In this document: positions 34,380 through 42,251 of the stretch, piece after piece | How positions within the stretch are numbered: the stretch's first letter is position 1 | Layout of the letters: each line of letters begins with the position of its first letter | Source: Streptomyces sp. SID12488 | GTDB lineage: Bacteria > Actinomycetota > Actinomycetes > Streptomycetales > Streptomycetaceae | Direction: 5' to 3' | NCBI RefSeq assembly: GCF_010548275.1 | Contig: NZ_JAAGLT010000012.1 | Span: 124,001 to 188,000, forward strand | DNA: 64,000 nt | Notes under the pieces: generated by a model | Told to the model about the DNA's origin: nothing | The model's input: only the letters and a program-made list of their open reading frames with translations | Database searches by the model: none | Translations under genes and position numbers: made by a program

Positions 34380-34935
34380 GGGTGTGTCAAAGACACCGCG
34401 CACGGGAGCGGTACACACCGCTTCCGACGAGCATTCGACGAGCGCAGAGTGACGGCACATCGGCACCGACACCGCCCCTCGTCCCCGTACCCGCCTGGCA
34501 CCACCCACCCAGCAAACGCCGCGACCTGGCCTCGGTCGAAGTCACCGCGGGCCGGCACTACTGCGGCGGCGCCGAGAAAGGCATCTTCGGACACAACGCC
34601 ACCTTGCTCGTCGCCGCCAGCCGCCACCACCCGGACGGACATCCGCACGCAGGCCGACGCGTCAGCCGACATCCTCAACTCGCTATCGGCCTGGTCCTGG
34701 ACACTCCCGGCAACCGCACCGGCCCCAACACCGTCCACGCCCTCACGCAGCTCGTCCCCCTCGGCCTGCCGGCCGGGCTGCTGATCGCGGACCGCGCCTA
34801 CACCGAGCAGCTCAGCCCCCACTTCGCCACCCCCGCCCGCCGACTGGGCTACCGCCTCGTCCTCGACTACAAACAGGAACATCGCGGCCTGCAAGGCAGC
34901 ACGCCCTCAGGGAAGAGATCCTCGGCCAGCAGGGC
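34380..34935 (+). mobile_element. Degenerate DDE transposase remnant
   Basis: One frame reads WHHPPSKRRDLASVEVTAGR, GGAEKGIFGHNATLLVAASR, QLAIGLVLDTPGNRTGPNTV, GLPAGLLIADRAYTEQLSPH and RRLGYRLVLDYKQEHRGLQG. This matches the middle of a family of actinobacterial transposases (ADRAYT and ALGYxLVxDY blocks). It breaks off after this block and has no start or ends, so it is a fossil. It separates the VanZ gene from the DUF3048 lipoprotein. Confidence 0.6.
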
Positions 34936-35071
34936 TGAGGTCACCCTTTGCGCACCCCCTCCGTGGGCCGTTCGGCCCCCGCCAGGTGCGTGAACAGAAC
35001 CGATCGGGTATGGCCACCTATGATCCGATAAGCGCATAATCGTAGATACGGACTGGGTGGCGACGGTGGGT

Positions 35072-36085
35072 ATGCGACAGATGGCGCGAAGGACCCGGAC
35101 TCGACGGCGCGGAGCTGTCACGGCGGTGCTGGTGGCCGGCGCCGTGACGGCCTCCCTGATGGCCGGCTGCACGACGGACGACCGCCCCTCCGACGACGGG
35201 CGCGGACAGACTCACAGCCAGAGCCAGAGCCAGTCACCCGACCACAGCGAATCGCCCGAGCCCGAGAGCGTCGGCCCGGTCCTCGCCGTGAAGATCGACA
35301 ACGTCCGCGCGGCCCGTCCCCAGACGGGCCTGGACGCGGCGGACATCGTGTACGCCGAGCAGGTCGAGGGTGGTCTGAGCCGGCTGATGGCGGTGTACGC
35401 GACCCGGTTGCCGAAGGCCGTCGGGCCGGTGCGCAGCGCACGTGAGTCCGACCTGGAGCTACTACGTCAGTTCGACGAACCGACGCTCGCCTTCTCCGGC
35501 GCCCAGCGCAAGCTGCTGCCGCTGATCGACCGGGCACCCCTGAACGCCGAGTCCCCGGAGTCTGCGGCTTCGGGCGCCTACTACCGGGGCACGGACAAGG
35601 CGGCGCCGCACAATCTGTATCTGAGGCCGCAGCGGCTGATCGGCGCCGCGCCGGGATCGGACGCACTGACGACCGGCTTCCGTTACGGCGCCGCACCCGA
35701 GGGCGGGACCCCCGAGAAGTCGCGAACCGTCCGCTTCCCTTCGGCGCGCTTCACGTTCACCTGGTCCGCGGACCGGCACGGCTGGCTGGTGTCGATGGAC
35801 GGCACCCCGACCGTCGCGACAGACGGCGAGCGGGTCGCCGCCGCGACGGTCGTCGTGCAGTACGTGAAGGTGCGCGAGTCACGGTTCCACGACGTCCTCG
35901 GCAACAACTCGCCGTACACCCAGTCCGTTGGCTCGGGCCGGGCTCAAGTACTCCGCGACAGGCGGACGTTCGACGTGGAGTGGCGGCGCGGGTCGGCCAC
36001 GGAGGGGACGGATTTCACGACGGCCGACGGTACGCCGGTGAACTTCGCGAAGGGGCAGGTGTGGGTGGTGTTCGCGACGGCGTGA
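35072..36085 (+). CDS. DUF3048-domain lipoprotein (YerB-like)
   Basis: 337 residues from the ATG at 35072; a GTG at 35057 and an ATG at 35081 are also possible. Signal with Arg cluster (RRTRTRRRG), hydrophobic core and lipobox SLMAGC. A Ser/Gln/His-rich spacer (HSQSQSQSPDHSESPE) leads to the DUF3048 core: VLAVKIDNVRAARPQTGLDA, DIVYAEQVEGGLSRLMAVYA, VGPVRSARESDLELL, and the C-terminal part with NNSPYTQSVGSGRA and GQVWVVFA. Anchored outside the membrane; molecular function unknown for the family. It follows the transposase remnant. Confidence 0.85.
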   Translation: MRQMARRTRTRRRGAVTAVLVAGAVTASLMAGCTTDDRPSDDGRGQTHSQSQSQSPDHSESPEPESVGPVLAVKIDNVRAARPQTGLDAADIVYAEQVEGGLSRLMAVYATRLPKAVGPVRSARESDLELLRQFDEPTLAFSGAQRKLLPLIDRAPLNAESPESAASGAYYRGTDKAAPHNLYLRPQRLIGAAPGSDALTTGFRYGAAPEGGTPEKSRTVRFPSARFTFTWSADRHGWLVSMDGTPTVATDGERVAAATVVVQYVKVRESRFHDVLGNNSPYTQSVGSGRAQVLRDRRTFDVEWRRGSATEGTDFTTADGTPVNFAKGQVWVVFATA

Positions 36086-36539
36086 CGGCCATGGCCTGAC
36101 GCCCGATGCACGGACCGGTGTCCGGACCGCGTTCCGATCGGCCGCCCCCAAGTCGGCCCGGGCGACGCCGAGTACGACACCCTCGCCTCCGCGGCCGGCG
36201 CGGGCCGGCGACACATGCGGCTCCGCCGAGCGGACGCGACCAGCCGCAGGGGACCCGCGGTGACCGCACCGCGCCGCCTCGAACGGCAGCCCAGCCCACG
36301 CCAGTTCCGCCCACCGCCCCGCGCAGCACCGCCATGAACTGTGAGGCACGAGGCACGACCAGCCCCGCCCGGCCCAAGGCGGCCGTATCGCGCATCCAGC
36401 AGAGCCCTACGCCTCGATCGCCGGCCCCGCCCGGTCCAGTTGCCCCGCCGACCCGCCCCGCGCAGCACCACCCCGAGGCGCGAGGCGCGACCAGCCACCC
36501 CGGGCCCGCGCCAGCCGCATCGCGCATCCAGCGGAGCGC
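36086..36539. repeat. Tandem degenerate copies of the IclR gene 3' end
   Basis: The IclR 3'-end sequence starting CGCCTCGAACGGCAGCCC at 36543 recurs, diverged, at 36410 (CGCCTCGATCGCCGGCCC) and 36275 (CGCCTCGAACGGCAGCCC), a period of 133-135 bases. Shared internal blocks include GCGCGACCAGCC and TCGCGCATCCAGC. A diverged dispersed repeat (GCGGCTCCGCC) lies at 36198-36250. No intact gene. Confidence 0.65.
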
Positions 36540-37325
36540 CTACGCCTCGAACGGCAGCCCCGCCCGGGCCAGTTCCCCCGCCGCCCCGCGCAGCGCCGCC
36601 GCGAACCGTGTCACCCGCTCCGGCGTGAACCGCGTGCTCGGCCCGCCGAAGGACAGCGCGGCGAGCACGGCCCCGCTCCTCCCCCGCACCGGCACGGCCA
36701 CCGCCGACAGCCCCTCCTCGCGCTCGCCGTGGCTCACGGCGTACCCGTGGTCGCGGGCCTCCTCGATCCAGGTCCGCAGGGTCGCCAGATGTGCCGCCCC
36801 GCGCGGTGAGGCCTCCGCGACCCGGAGCAGCAGCCCGTCCGGGGCGTCCAGCAGCAGCGCCTTGGCCACGCCGCCCGCCCACAACGGGAGTTCGTCGCCC
36901 ACCCGCACGACCTGGCGCAGCGCCTGCGGGCCCTCTTCCTGGGCGATGCAGACGCGGTGGATGTCCCGGCGCACATACAGGTGCACCGTCTCCTTGTGCT
37001 CGGCGGCGAGGTCGCGCAGCAGTACCCGGGCTGCGGGCGGCAGTCGCCAGGCCTGTTCGGCGAGCCGGGACCAGCGCAGCAGCGCGGGGCCCGCGAGATA
37101 GCGGCCGTGCTCGTCGACCCAGAGCAGACCGTTGAGCCGCAGGGTCTGGAGCAGTCGCAGCACGGTGGTCTTCGGCAGCCCGGAGGCGCTGACGATCTCA
37201 CGGAGGGACAGCGCGGGCCTGACCTCGTCGAACAGTCCGAGAATGTCGATGGCCCGCTGGACGGTACGCATCCCCGCGGGCTCGAGCTCGCCGCCGGTCC
37301 CTGCCCCGGCTCCTGCGGCTGCCAT
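36540..37325 (-). CDS. IclR-family transcriptional regulator
   Basis: 261 residues from the ATG at 37325, supported by GAGGAGGAACAGG. HTH: RTVQRAIDILGLFDEVRPAL, then SLREIVSASGLPKTTVLRLL. The effector domain has the typical IclR sequence HKETVHLYVRRDIHRVCIAQ, PLWAGGVAKALLLDA and a C-terminal GRSGAVLAALSFGGP. IclR proteins near pca genes often regulate aromatic catabolism (PcaR/PcaU type); here a MarR regulator lies between it and pcaH, so its target is uncertain. Its 3' end has been tandemly duplicated downstream. Confidence 0.92.
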   Translation of the reverse strand: MAAAGAGAGTGGELEPAGMRTVQRAIDILGLFDEVRPALSLREIVSASGLPKTTVLRLLQTLRLNGLLWVDEHGRYLAGPALLRWSRLAEQAWRLPPAARVLLRDLAAEHKETVHLYVRRDIHRVCIAQEEGPQALRQVVRVGDELPLWAGGVAKALLLDAPDGLLLRVAEASPRGAAHLATLRTWIEEARDHGYAVSHGEREEGLSAVAVPVRGRSGAVLAALSFGGPSTRFTPERVTRFAAALRGAAGELARAGLPFEA

Positions 37326-37436
37326 CCCTGTTCCTCCTCGGCCCCGGACCGCCCGACGGTCCGGACGGCGGTCTCGCCCCCGCACGCTATCCGCTGCCGG
37401 TCCGCTGGGCGGACCCGGCCTGCCGTGGAAGTGGGC

Positions 37437-37901
37437 TCAGCGCGGGGTGGCGAGTGGTTCAGCCGGGTTGCGCAGCCCTTCCGCCGCGTCGGCGACGCGC
37501 TGGATGAGGTCGAGGAAGACGGTCTGTTCACCGGCGGAGAGCGGGGCCAGGAAGACCTGGTTCATCCGGGCCGTGCGCACGGTCAGCTTGCGGTGCGCGC
37601 GCACCCCGTCGTCCGTGGGGCGCAGCAGGGAGCGGCGGCCGTCCTCCGGGTCGCGGACCTTGTCGATCAGGTCGCGGCGGCCGAGCCTGCTGACGACCTC
37701 GGCGACCGTGGACCGGTCGAGGCCCACCCGCTCCCCGACCGTGCGCTGGTCGAGGCCCGGTTCGGCGACCAGCGCGTTCAGGACCGCGAACTGCGGCGAG
37801 GTGATCTTCTCGGAGACCATCGCGTTCCACAGCAGGTAGTGCGCCTGCTGGAGTCGCCGGGCGAGGTGCCCGGGGTGGGTGGAGAGGTCCACCGCGGCCA
37901 T
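37437..37901 (-). CDS. pcaV: MarR-family repressor of the pca operon (PcaV-like)
   Basis: 154 residues, ATG with AGGAG five bases before. Winged helix: SEKITSPQFAVLNALVAEPG, LDQRTVGERVGLDRSTVAEV and DKVRDPEDGRRSLLRPTDDG. It lies divergent from pcaH with 220 bases between and closely matches my memory of S. coelicolor PcaV, a MarR repressor released by protocatechuate. The conserved Arg near the N-terminus (HLARRLQQAH) is in the position expected for ligand contact. Inverted repeats in the gap are probable operators. Confidence 0.88.
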   Translation of the reverse strand: MAAVDLSTHPGHLARRLQQAHYLLWNAMVSEKITSPQFAVLNALVAEPGLDQRTVGERVGLDRSTVAEVVSRLGRRDLIDKVRDPEDGRRSLLRPTDDGVRAHRKLTVRTARMNQVFLAPLSAGEQTVFLDLIQRVADAAEGLRNPAEPLATPR

Positions 37902-37940
37902 GTCCGCTCCTGGGGTCGTCTTCTTCAGATCACAGAATTT

Positions 37941-37969
37941 CGTTGGTGTACTGACGATACAACCCAACG
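37941..37969. promoter_or_regulatory. Inverted repeat upstream of pcaV (operator candidate)
   Basis: CGTTGGTGTA (37941-37950) faces TACA..CCAACG (37958-37969), nearly symmetric around 37954-37955. It lies 40 bases before the pcaV start and fits a MarR site. Confidence 0.5.
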
Positions 37970-38073
37970 GCCGCCGTGTCTTCAACTGCCTCACACAGCC
38001 TCTACCAGCGGTTCTACTACTACCCTTGACGACGAGACCGGCGAGTGACAGCGTGAGGGAAACCTTGCTGAAA

Positions 38074-38091
38074 TACTCAGTGCCCTGAGTA
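38074..38091. promoter_or_regulatory. Perfect inverted repeat upstream of pcaH (operator candidate)
   Basis: TACTCAG-TGCC-CTGAGTA, seven-base arms and a four-base spacer, 31 bases before the pcaH ATG, where it would overlap the promoter or the ribosome site region. Confidence 0.55.
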
Positions 38092-38121
38092 ATTGGGCTC
38101 GGAAGAGACTAGGAACTCCTC

Positions 38122-38895
38122 ATGGCTCTCACCCAGTCGGACATCGACGTCGAGGTCGGCGACCTCCAGGACGCCTACGACAAGACGGTCGCCGAAGGCG
38201 CGCCTGTACAGAACCATCCGCCGCGCGACTACGCCCCGTACCGCAGCTCGGTGCTGCGTCACCCGAAGCAGCCGCTGGTCGCGGTGAGCGGCGGGGACCC
38301 GGAGACGGTCGAGCTGTCGGGGCCCGTGTTCGGGGTCACTGACATCACCGACATCGACAGCGACCTCACGATCCAGCACCGGGGCGAGCCACTCGGCGAG
38401 CGCATCACCGTCTCCGGACGGCTCCTCGACCGGGACGGGCGGCCCGTGCGCGGCCAGCTGATCGAGCTGTGGCAGGCCAACGCCTCCGGCCGGTACGCCC
38501 ATCTGCGGGACCAGCACCCGGCGCCGCTCGACCCCAACTTCACCGGTGTGGGGCGGGTCCTGACGGATGATCAGGGAGGGTACCGGTTCACCACGATCAA
38601 GCCGGGCGCGTACCCGTGGCGCAACCACACCAACGCCTGGCGGCCCGCACACATCCACTTCTCGGTCTTCGGCACGGCGTTCACCCAGCGGCTCGTGACG
38701 CAGATGTACTTCCCGAACGACCCGCTGTTCCGCTACGACCCGATCCTGCGCTCCGTCACCGACGAGGCCGCCCGAAGCCGTCTGGTCGCCGAGTACAACC
38801 ACGACCTGTCCCAGCCCGAGTTCTCGCTCGGCTACGAGTGGGACATCGTCCTCGACGGTCCCTCCGCCACCCGGATCGAAGAAGGCCGCGACTGA
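38122..38895 (+). CDS. pcaH: Protocatechuate 3,4-dioxygenase beta subunit
   Basis: 257 residues. Intradiol dioxygenase: GQLIELWQANASGRYAHLRD carries the first iron tyrosine, and YPWRNHTNAWRPAHIHFS carries the second tyrosine and the two iron histidines. The N-terminal cap (PRDYAPYRSSVLRHPKQPLV) is typical of the beta chain. With PcaG it opens the protocatechuate ring between the hydroxyls to 3-carboxy-cis,cis-muconate, using oxygen and Fe(III). First gene of pcaHGBL; its stop overlaps the pcaG start (ATGA-type coupling). Confidence 0.96.
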   Translation: MALTQSDIDVEVGDLQDAYDKTVAEGAPVQNHPPRDYAPYRSSVLRHPKQPLVAVSGGDPETVELSGPVFGVTDITDIDSDLTIQHRGEPLGERITVSGRLLDRDGRPVRGQLIELWQANASGRYAHLRDQHPAPLDPNFTGVGRVLTDDQGGYRFTTIKPGAYPWRNHTNAWRPAHIHFSVFGTAFTQRLVTQMYFPNDPLFRYDPILRSVTDEAARSRLVAEYNHDLSQPEFSLGYEWDIVLDGPSATRIEEGRD

Positions 38896-39494
38896 TGAGC
38901 GTCTCCCAGAAGTCCCCGGAGTCCACGAAGCCCCGGGAGACCCTTCTCCCCACCCCCTCCCACACGGTCGGCCCCTTCTACGGCTACGCCCTCCCCTTCC
39001 CCGAGGGCGAGCAGGTCGCGCCGAAGGGCCACCCGGACACGATCACCCTCCACGGGTACGTCCTGGACGGCGAGGGCAACCCGATCCCCGACGCCCTGCT
39101 CGAGTTCTGGCAGGCGGCGCCCGACGGATCCCTGGCCGGTGCCCCCGGATCACTGCGCCGCGACCCGGTGACGGGCGGCTTCCTGGGGCGCAACGGCACC
39201 GACTTCACCGGCTTCGGGCGGGTCGCCACCGACGCCGACGGGCACTACGCGCTGTACACGCTGCCCCCGGGCAACGCCGGTCTGCCGTACGTCAGCGTGT
39301 GCGTGTTCGCGCGCGGTCTGCTGACCCACCTGTACACGCGCGCCTATCTGACGGACGGCGCCGATCCGCTGCTCGACTCCCTGCCGGCCGAGCGGCGCGC
39401 CACGCTGGTCGCCGCCGAGGGCGAGCGGCGCACGTACCGTTTCGACATCCGCCTTCAGGGCGAGGGCGAAACGGTCTTCCTGGAGTTCGAGTGA
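38895..39494 (+). CDS. pcaG: Protocatechuate 3,4-dioxygenase alpha subunit
   Basis: 199 residues. Characteristic alpha-chain N-terminus TPSHTVGPFYGYALPF and core DALLEFWQAAPDGS, FTGFGRVATDADGHYALYTL and VCVFARGLLTHLYTRAYL. It lacks the iron ligands, as expected for the alpha chain that shapes the active site. Translation starts within the pcaH stop (TGATG) and ends overlapping the pcaB GTG, keeping stoichiometry. Confidence 0.96.
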   Translation: MSVSQKSPESTKPRETLLPTPSHTVGPFYGYALPFPEGEQVAPKGHPDTITLHGYVLDGEGNPIPDALLEFWQAAPDGSLAGAPGSLRRDPVTGGFLGRNGTDFTGFGRVATDADGHYALYTLPPGNAGLPYVSVCVFARGLLTHLYTRAYLTDGADPLLDSLPAERRATLVAAEGERRTYRFDIRLQGEGETVFLEFE

Positions 39495-40852
39495 CACCAC
39501 CTGCCGATGCCGAGTCCGATGCCGACACGGGCCTGCTCTCCCCTGGGTGGGCCGGTTCCCCGGCGGCCTCCGCGACCAGCGACACCGCGTATCTGCGGGC
39601 GCTGCTCGACGCGGAGGCCGCGCTGACCCGGGCGCAGGCCGGGCTGGGGCTGGCGCCGGAGGAAGCGGCCACGGCGGTCGGCTCGGCAGCCGCCGAGGCC
39701 GCCGGCTTCGACGCGCGGTCGATCGCGCTGCGCGCCCGGGCCGGCGGCAACCCGGTGATCCCGCTGGTCGCGGACCTGACGGCGGCGGTCGGCGCGGAGT
39801 ACGGGCCCTACGTCCACCGGGGAGCGACCAGCCAGGACATCCTGGACACGGCGACGATGCTGGTCGCCGCCCGCACCCTGGACCTGGTCCTCACGGACCT
39901 CGACCGCACCGACCCGGCCCTCGCCCGGCTCGCCGCCGACCACCGCGACACCGTGATGCCGGGCCGCACGCTCACCCAGCACGCCGTGCCGACGACCTTC
40001 GGGCTGAAGGCGGCGGGCTGGCGCTCCCTGGTCCTCGACGCCCGGGACCGCCTGACGGCCGTACGCCACACCCTCCCCGCCCAACTCGGGGGCGCGGCAG
40101 GCACCTTGGCTGCTTTCACCGTGTTCGGCGCGGCCGAGGGCACTGTCGACACTCGGGCCCTGGTCGCTGCCTACGCCCGTGAACTCGGCCTCGCCGAGCC
40201 GGTGTTGCCCTGGCACACCCTGCGGACCCCGGTCGTGGATCTCGCCGGGGCGGTCGCCTTCACGGCCGGTGCCCTCGGGAAGATCGCCGCCGATGTACTG
40301 ACACTGGCCCGTACCGAGATCGCCGAGGTGTCCGAGGGCAGCGGCGGGGGTTCGTCGGCGATGCCCCACAAGGCCAATCCGGTACGGTCGACGCTGATCG
40401 CCGCGGCGGCCCGGCGCGCGCCACAGCTCGCGGCCACGCTGTACGGGGCATTGGTCGCCGAGGACGAGCGGCCGGCCGGTGCCTGGCACGCCGAGTGGGA
40501 GCCGCTCAGGGAGCTGCTCAGGGTGACCGGGGGCGCCGCCCGGGACGCCGTCGAGCTGACCGAGGGACTGCGCGTCCACGCGGACACCATGCGCCAACAC
40601 CTGGGCCTCACGCACGGGTTGATCGTCTCCGAGCGGCTGGCCGCGGAACTCGCGCCGGTGCTGGGACGGGCCCGTGCGAAGGCCCTGCTCACCGAAGTGG
40701 CCGCCCGTACCTACACCGAGGGTCGGTCGCTCGCCGAACTCCTCGCCGAGGAGCCGGAGTTGAAGGACCTGCCCCTCGACGACCTGACCGACCCCGCCCG
40801 TTACACCGGCTCCGCCGGCGCCCTCACCGACCGTGCTCTGGAGCGACCGTGA
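39491..40852 (+). CDS. pcaB: 3-carboxy-cis,cis-muconate cycloisomerase
   Basis: 453 residues from a GTG overlapping the pcaG stop. Fumarase/aspartase superfamily: the first conserved segment is YVHRGATSQDILDTA, TQHAVPTTFGLKAAGW is the second, and the signature loop is GSSAMPHKANPVRS. It cyclises 3-carboxymuconate to 4-carboxymuconolactone. The longer upstream open frame is a shadow of pcaG. The stop overlaps the pcaL start by four bases. Confidence 0.95.
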   Translation: MTPPADAESDADTGLLSPGWAGSPAASATSDTAYLRALLDAEAALTRAQAGLGLAPEEAATAVGSAAAEAAGFDARSIALRARAGGNPVIPLVADLTAAVGAEYGPYVHRGATSQDILDTATMLVAARTLDLVLTDLDRTDPALARLAADHRDTVMPGRTLTQHAVPTTFGLKAAGWRSLVLDARDRLTAVRHTLPAQLGGAAGTLAAFTVFGAAEGTVDTRALVAAYARELGLAEPVLPWHTLRTPVVDLAGAVAFTAGALGKIAADVLTLARTEIAEVSEGSGGGSSAMPHKANPVRSTLIAAAARRAPQLAATLYGALVAEDERPAGAWHAEWEPLRELLRVTGGAARDAVELTEGLRVHADTMRQHLGLTHGLIVSERLAAELAPVLGRARAKALLTEVAARTYTEGRSLAELLAEEPELKDLPLDDLTDPARYTGSAGALTDRALERP

Positions 40853-41976
40853 CCGACAAGCTGCTGCACCACCGTGTCGAGGGCTCCGCCACCGCTCCCC
40901 CGCTGTTGCTCGGACCCTCGCTCGGAACGTCGTACGCCCTCTGGGACAAGGTGGCGCCCGAGCTGTCCGTCACCCATCGGGTGGTCCGCTGGGACCTGCC
41001 CGGGCACGGGGGTTCGGCGCCCGGCCTGATCGGTCCCGGAGCCACTGTCGGCGATCTGGCCGCGCTGGTGCTGGCGCTCGCCGACTCGCTCGGGATCGAC
41101 CAATTCGCCTACGCGGGCGTGTCGTTGGGCGGCGCGGTCGGTCTACATCTGGCCGTCCACCACCCGGAGCGGGTGTCGTCGCTCGCCGTTCTGTGCTCTT
41201 CGGCCCACTTCAACGGCAGCAAGCCCTGGGAGGAGCGGGCCGCGCTGGTGCGGAGCGAGGGGCTGGCCGGGCTCGCGGAGAGCGCCGACGCGCGCTGGTT
41301 CACACCCGGGTTCACCGTGCCGGAGCTGGTCGCGGATCACCGGAACGCCGATCCGGACGCGTACGCCGCCTGTTGCGACGCGCTGGGCGCCTTCGACCTG
41401 CGCGACAAGCTGGCCGGGATCGGCGCGCCCACGCTGGTCGTCGCCGGGCGGCAGGACCCGGCCACTCCCCCGGCCCATCTGCGGGAGATCGCGGACGCCG
41501 TGCCGGGTGCCACGCTCGTCGAACTGCCCGGCGCCTCGCATCTGGCGGTCGCGCAGTGCCCGGAGGCCGTACTGGCCGCGCTGCGCCCGCACTTCGGGGC
41601 AGCGCCCCGGCGGGGCATGGAGGTGCGCCGGCAGGTACTCGGCGACACCCACGTGGACCGGGCGCAGGCACGGCAGACGCCCTTCACAGCCCGCTTCCAG
41701 GACTTCATCTCGCGCTACGCGTGGGGCGAGATCTGGACCGACCCGACGCTCACCCGGCGCGAACGCAGCATGATCACGCTCACCGCCCTGGTCGCCCACG
41801 GCCACTACGACGAGCTGGCGATGCACGTTCGCGCGGCCCGCCGCAACGGGCTCACCCCCGAGGAGATCGGCGCGGTGCTGCTCCAGACGGCCGTCTACTG
41901 CGGGGTCCCGGCGGCCAACTCGGCGTTCGCGGCGGCCCAGCGCGTACTGGCGGAGGAGGACGGTTCGGAAGGGTGA
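40849..41976 (+). CDS. pcaL: Fused 3-oxoadipate enol-lactonase / 4-carboxymuconolactone decarboxylase
   Basis: 375 residues from GTG. Residues 1-250 are an alpha/beta hydrolase: oxyanion part LGTSYALWDKV, nucleophile Ser92 in GVSLGG, acid in GRQDPATPP and His in PGASHLAV (PcaD activity). Residues about 265-370 are a carboxymuconolactone decarboxylase fold with RFQDFISRYAWGEIWTDP, SMITLTALVAHGHYDELAMH and EIGAVLLQTAVYCGVPAANS (PcaC activity). The fused gene is the actinobacterial form. It yields 3-oxoadipate. The downstream genes pcaIJF are not in the operon. Confidence 0.96.
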   Translation: MTDKLLHHRVEGSATAPPLLLGPSLGTSYALWDKVAPELSVTHRVVRWDLPGHGGSAPGLIGPGATVGDLAALVLALADSLGIDQFAYAGVSLGGAVGLHLAVHHPERVSSLAVLCSSAHFNGSKPWEERAALVRSEGLAGLAESADARWFTPGFTVPELVADHRNADPDAYAACCDALGAFDLRDKLAGIGAPTLVVAGRQDPATPPAHLREIADAVPGATLVELPGASHLAVAQCPEAVLAALRPHFGAAPRRGMEVRRQVLGDTHVDRAQARQTPFTARFQDFISRYAWGEIWTDPTLTRRERSMITLTALVAHGHYDELAMHVRAARRNGLTPEEIGAVLLQTAVYCGVPAANSAFAAAQRVLAEEDGSEG

Positions 41977-42251
41977 TCCTGCCGGTCGGGGCCTCAGTAG
42001 CGTCGCGCGTGTGGTTGCGGCCCTGAACTGAGCCTTCACGGAAGCGAGTTGCGGCTCGCCAGAGACCCCCTCGCACCGGTCGTCTCCACCCGCGCCCCGT
42101 TGCCGCCGGTGCGGGCGGGCGCGCTCTCGCGGATCGTGCACGTCGGCTCGGACGTACGAAGAGACCTACGACGACCGGCTGCGGAACGTCCGGAGAAGGC
42201 CACGGAGCGGATACGCCGGGCCTGACCACCCGCACCCGGCGCCCCCGCAGG

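Noticed and set aside
41977..42251. Possible small gene between pcaL and the LAL gene
   Set aside because: No ribosome site and no recognisable product; left as spacer.
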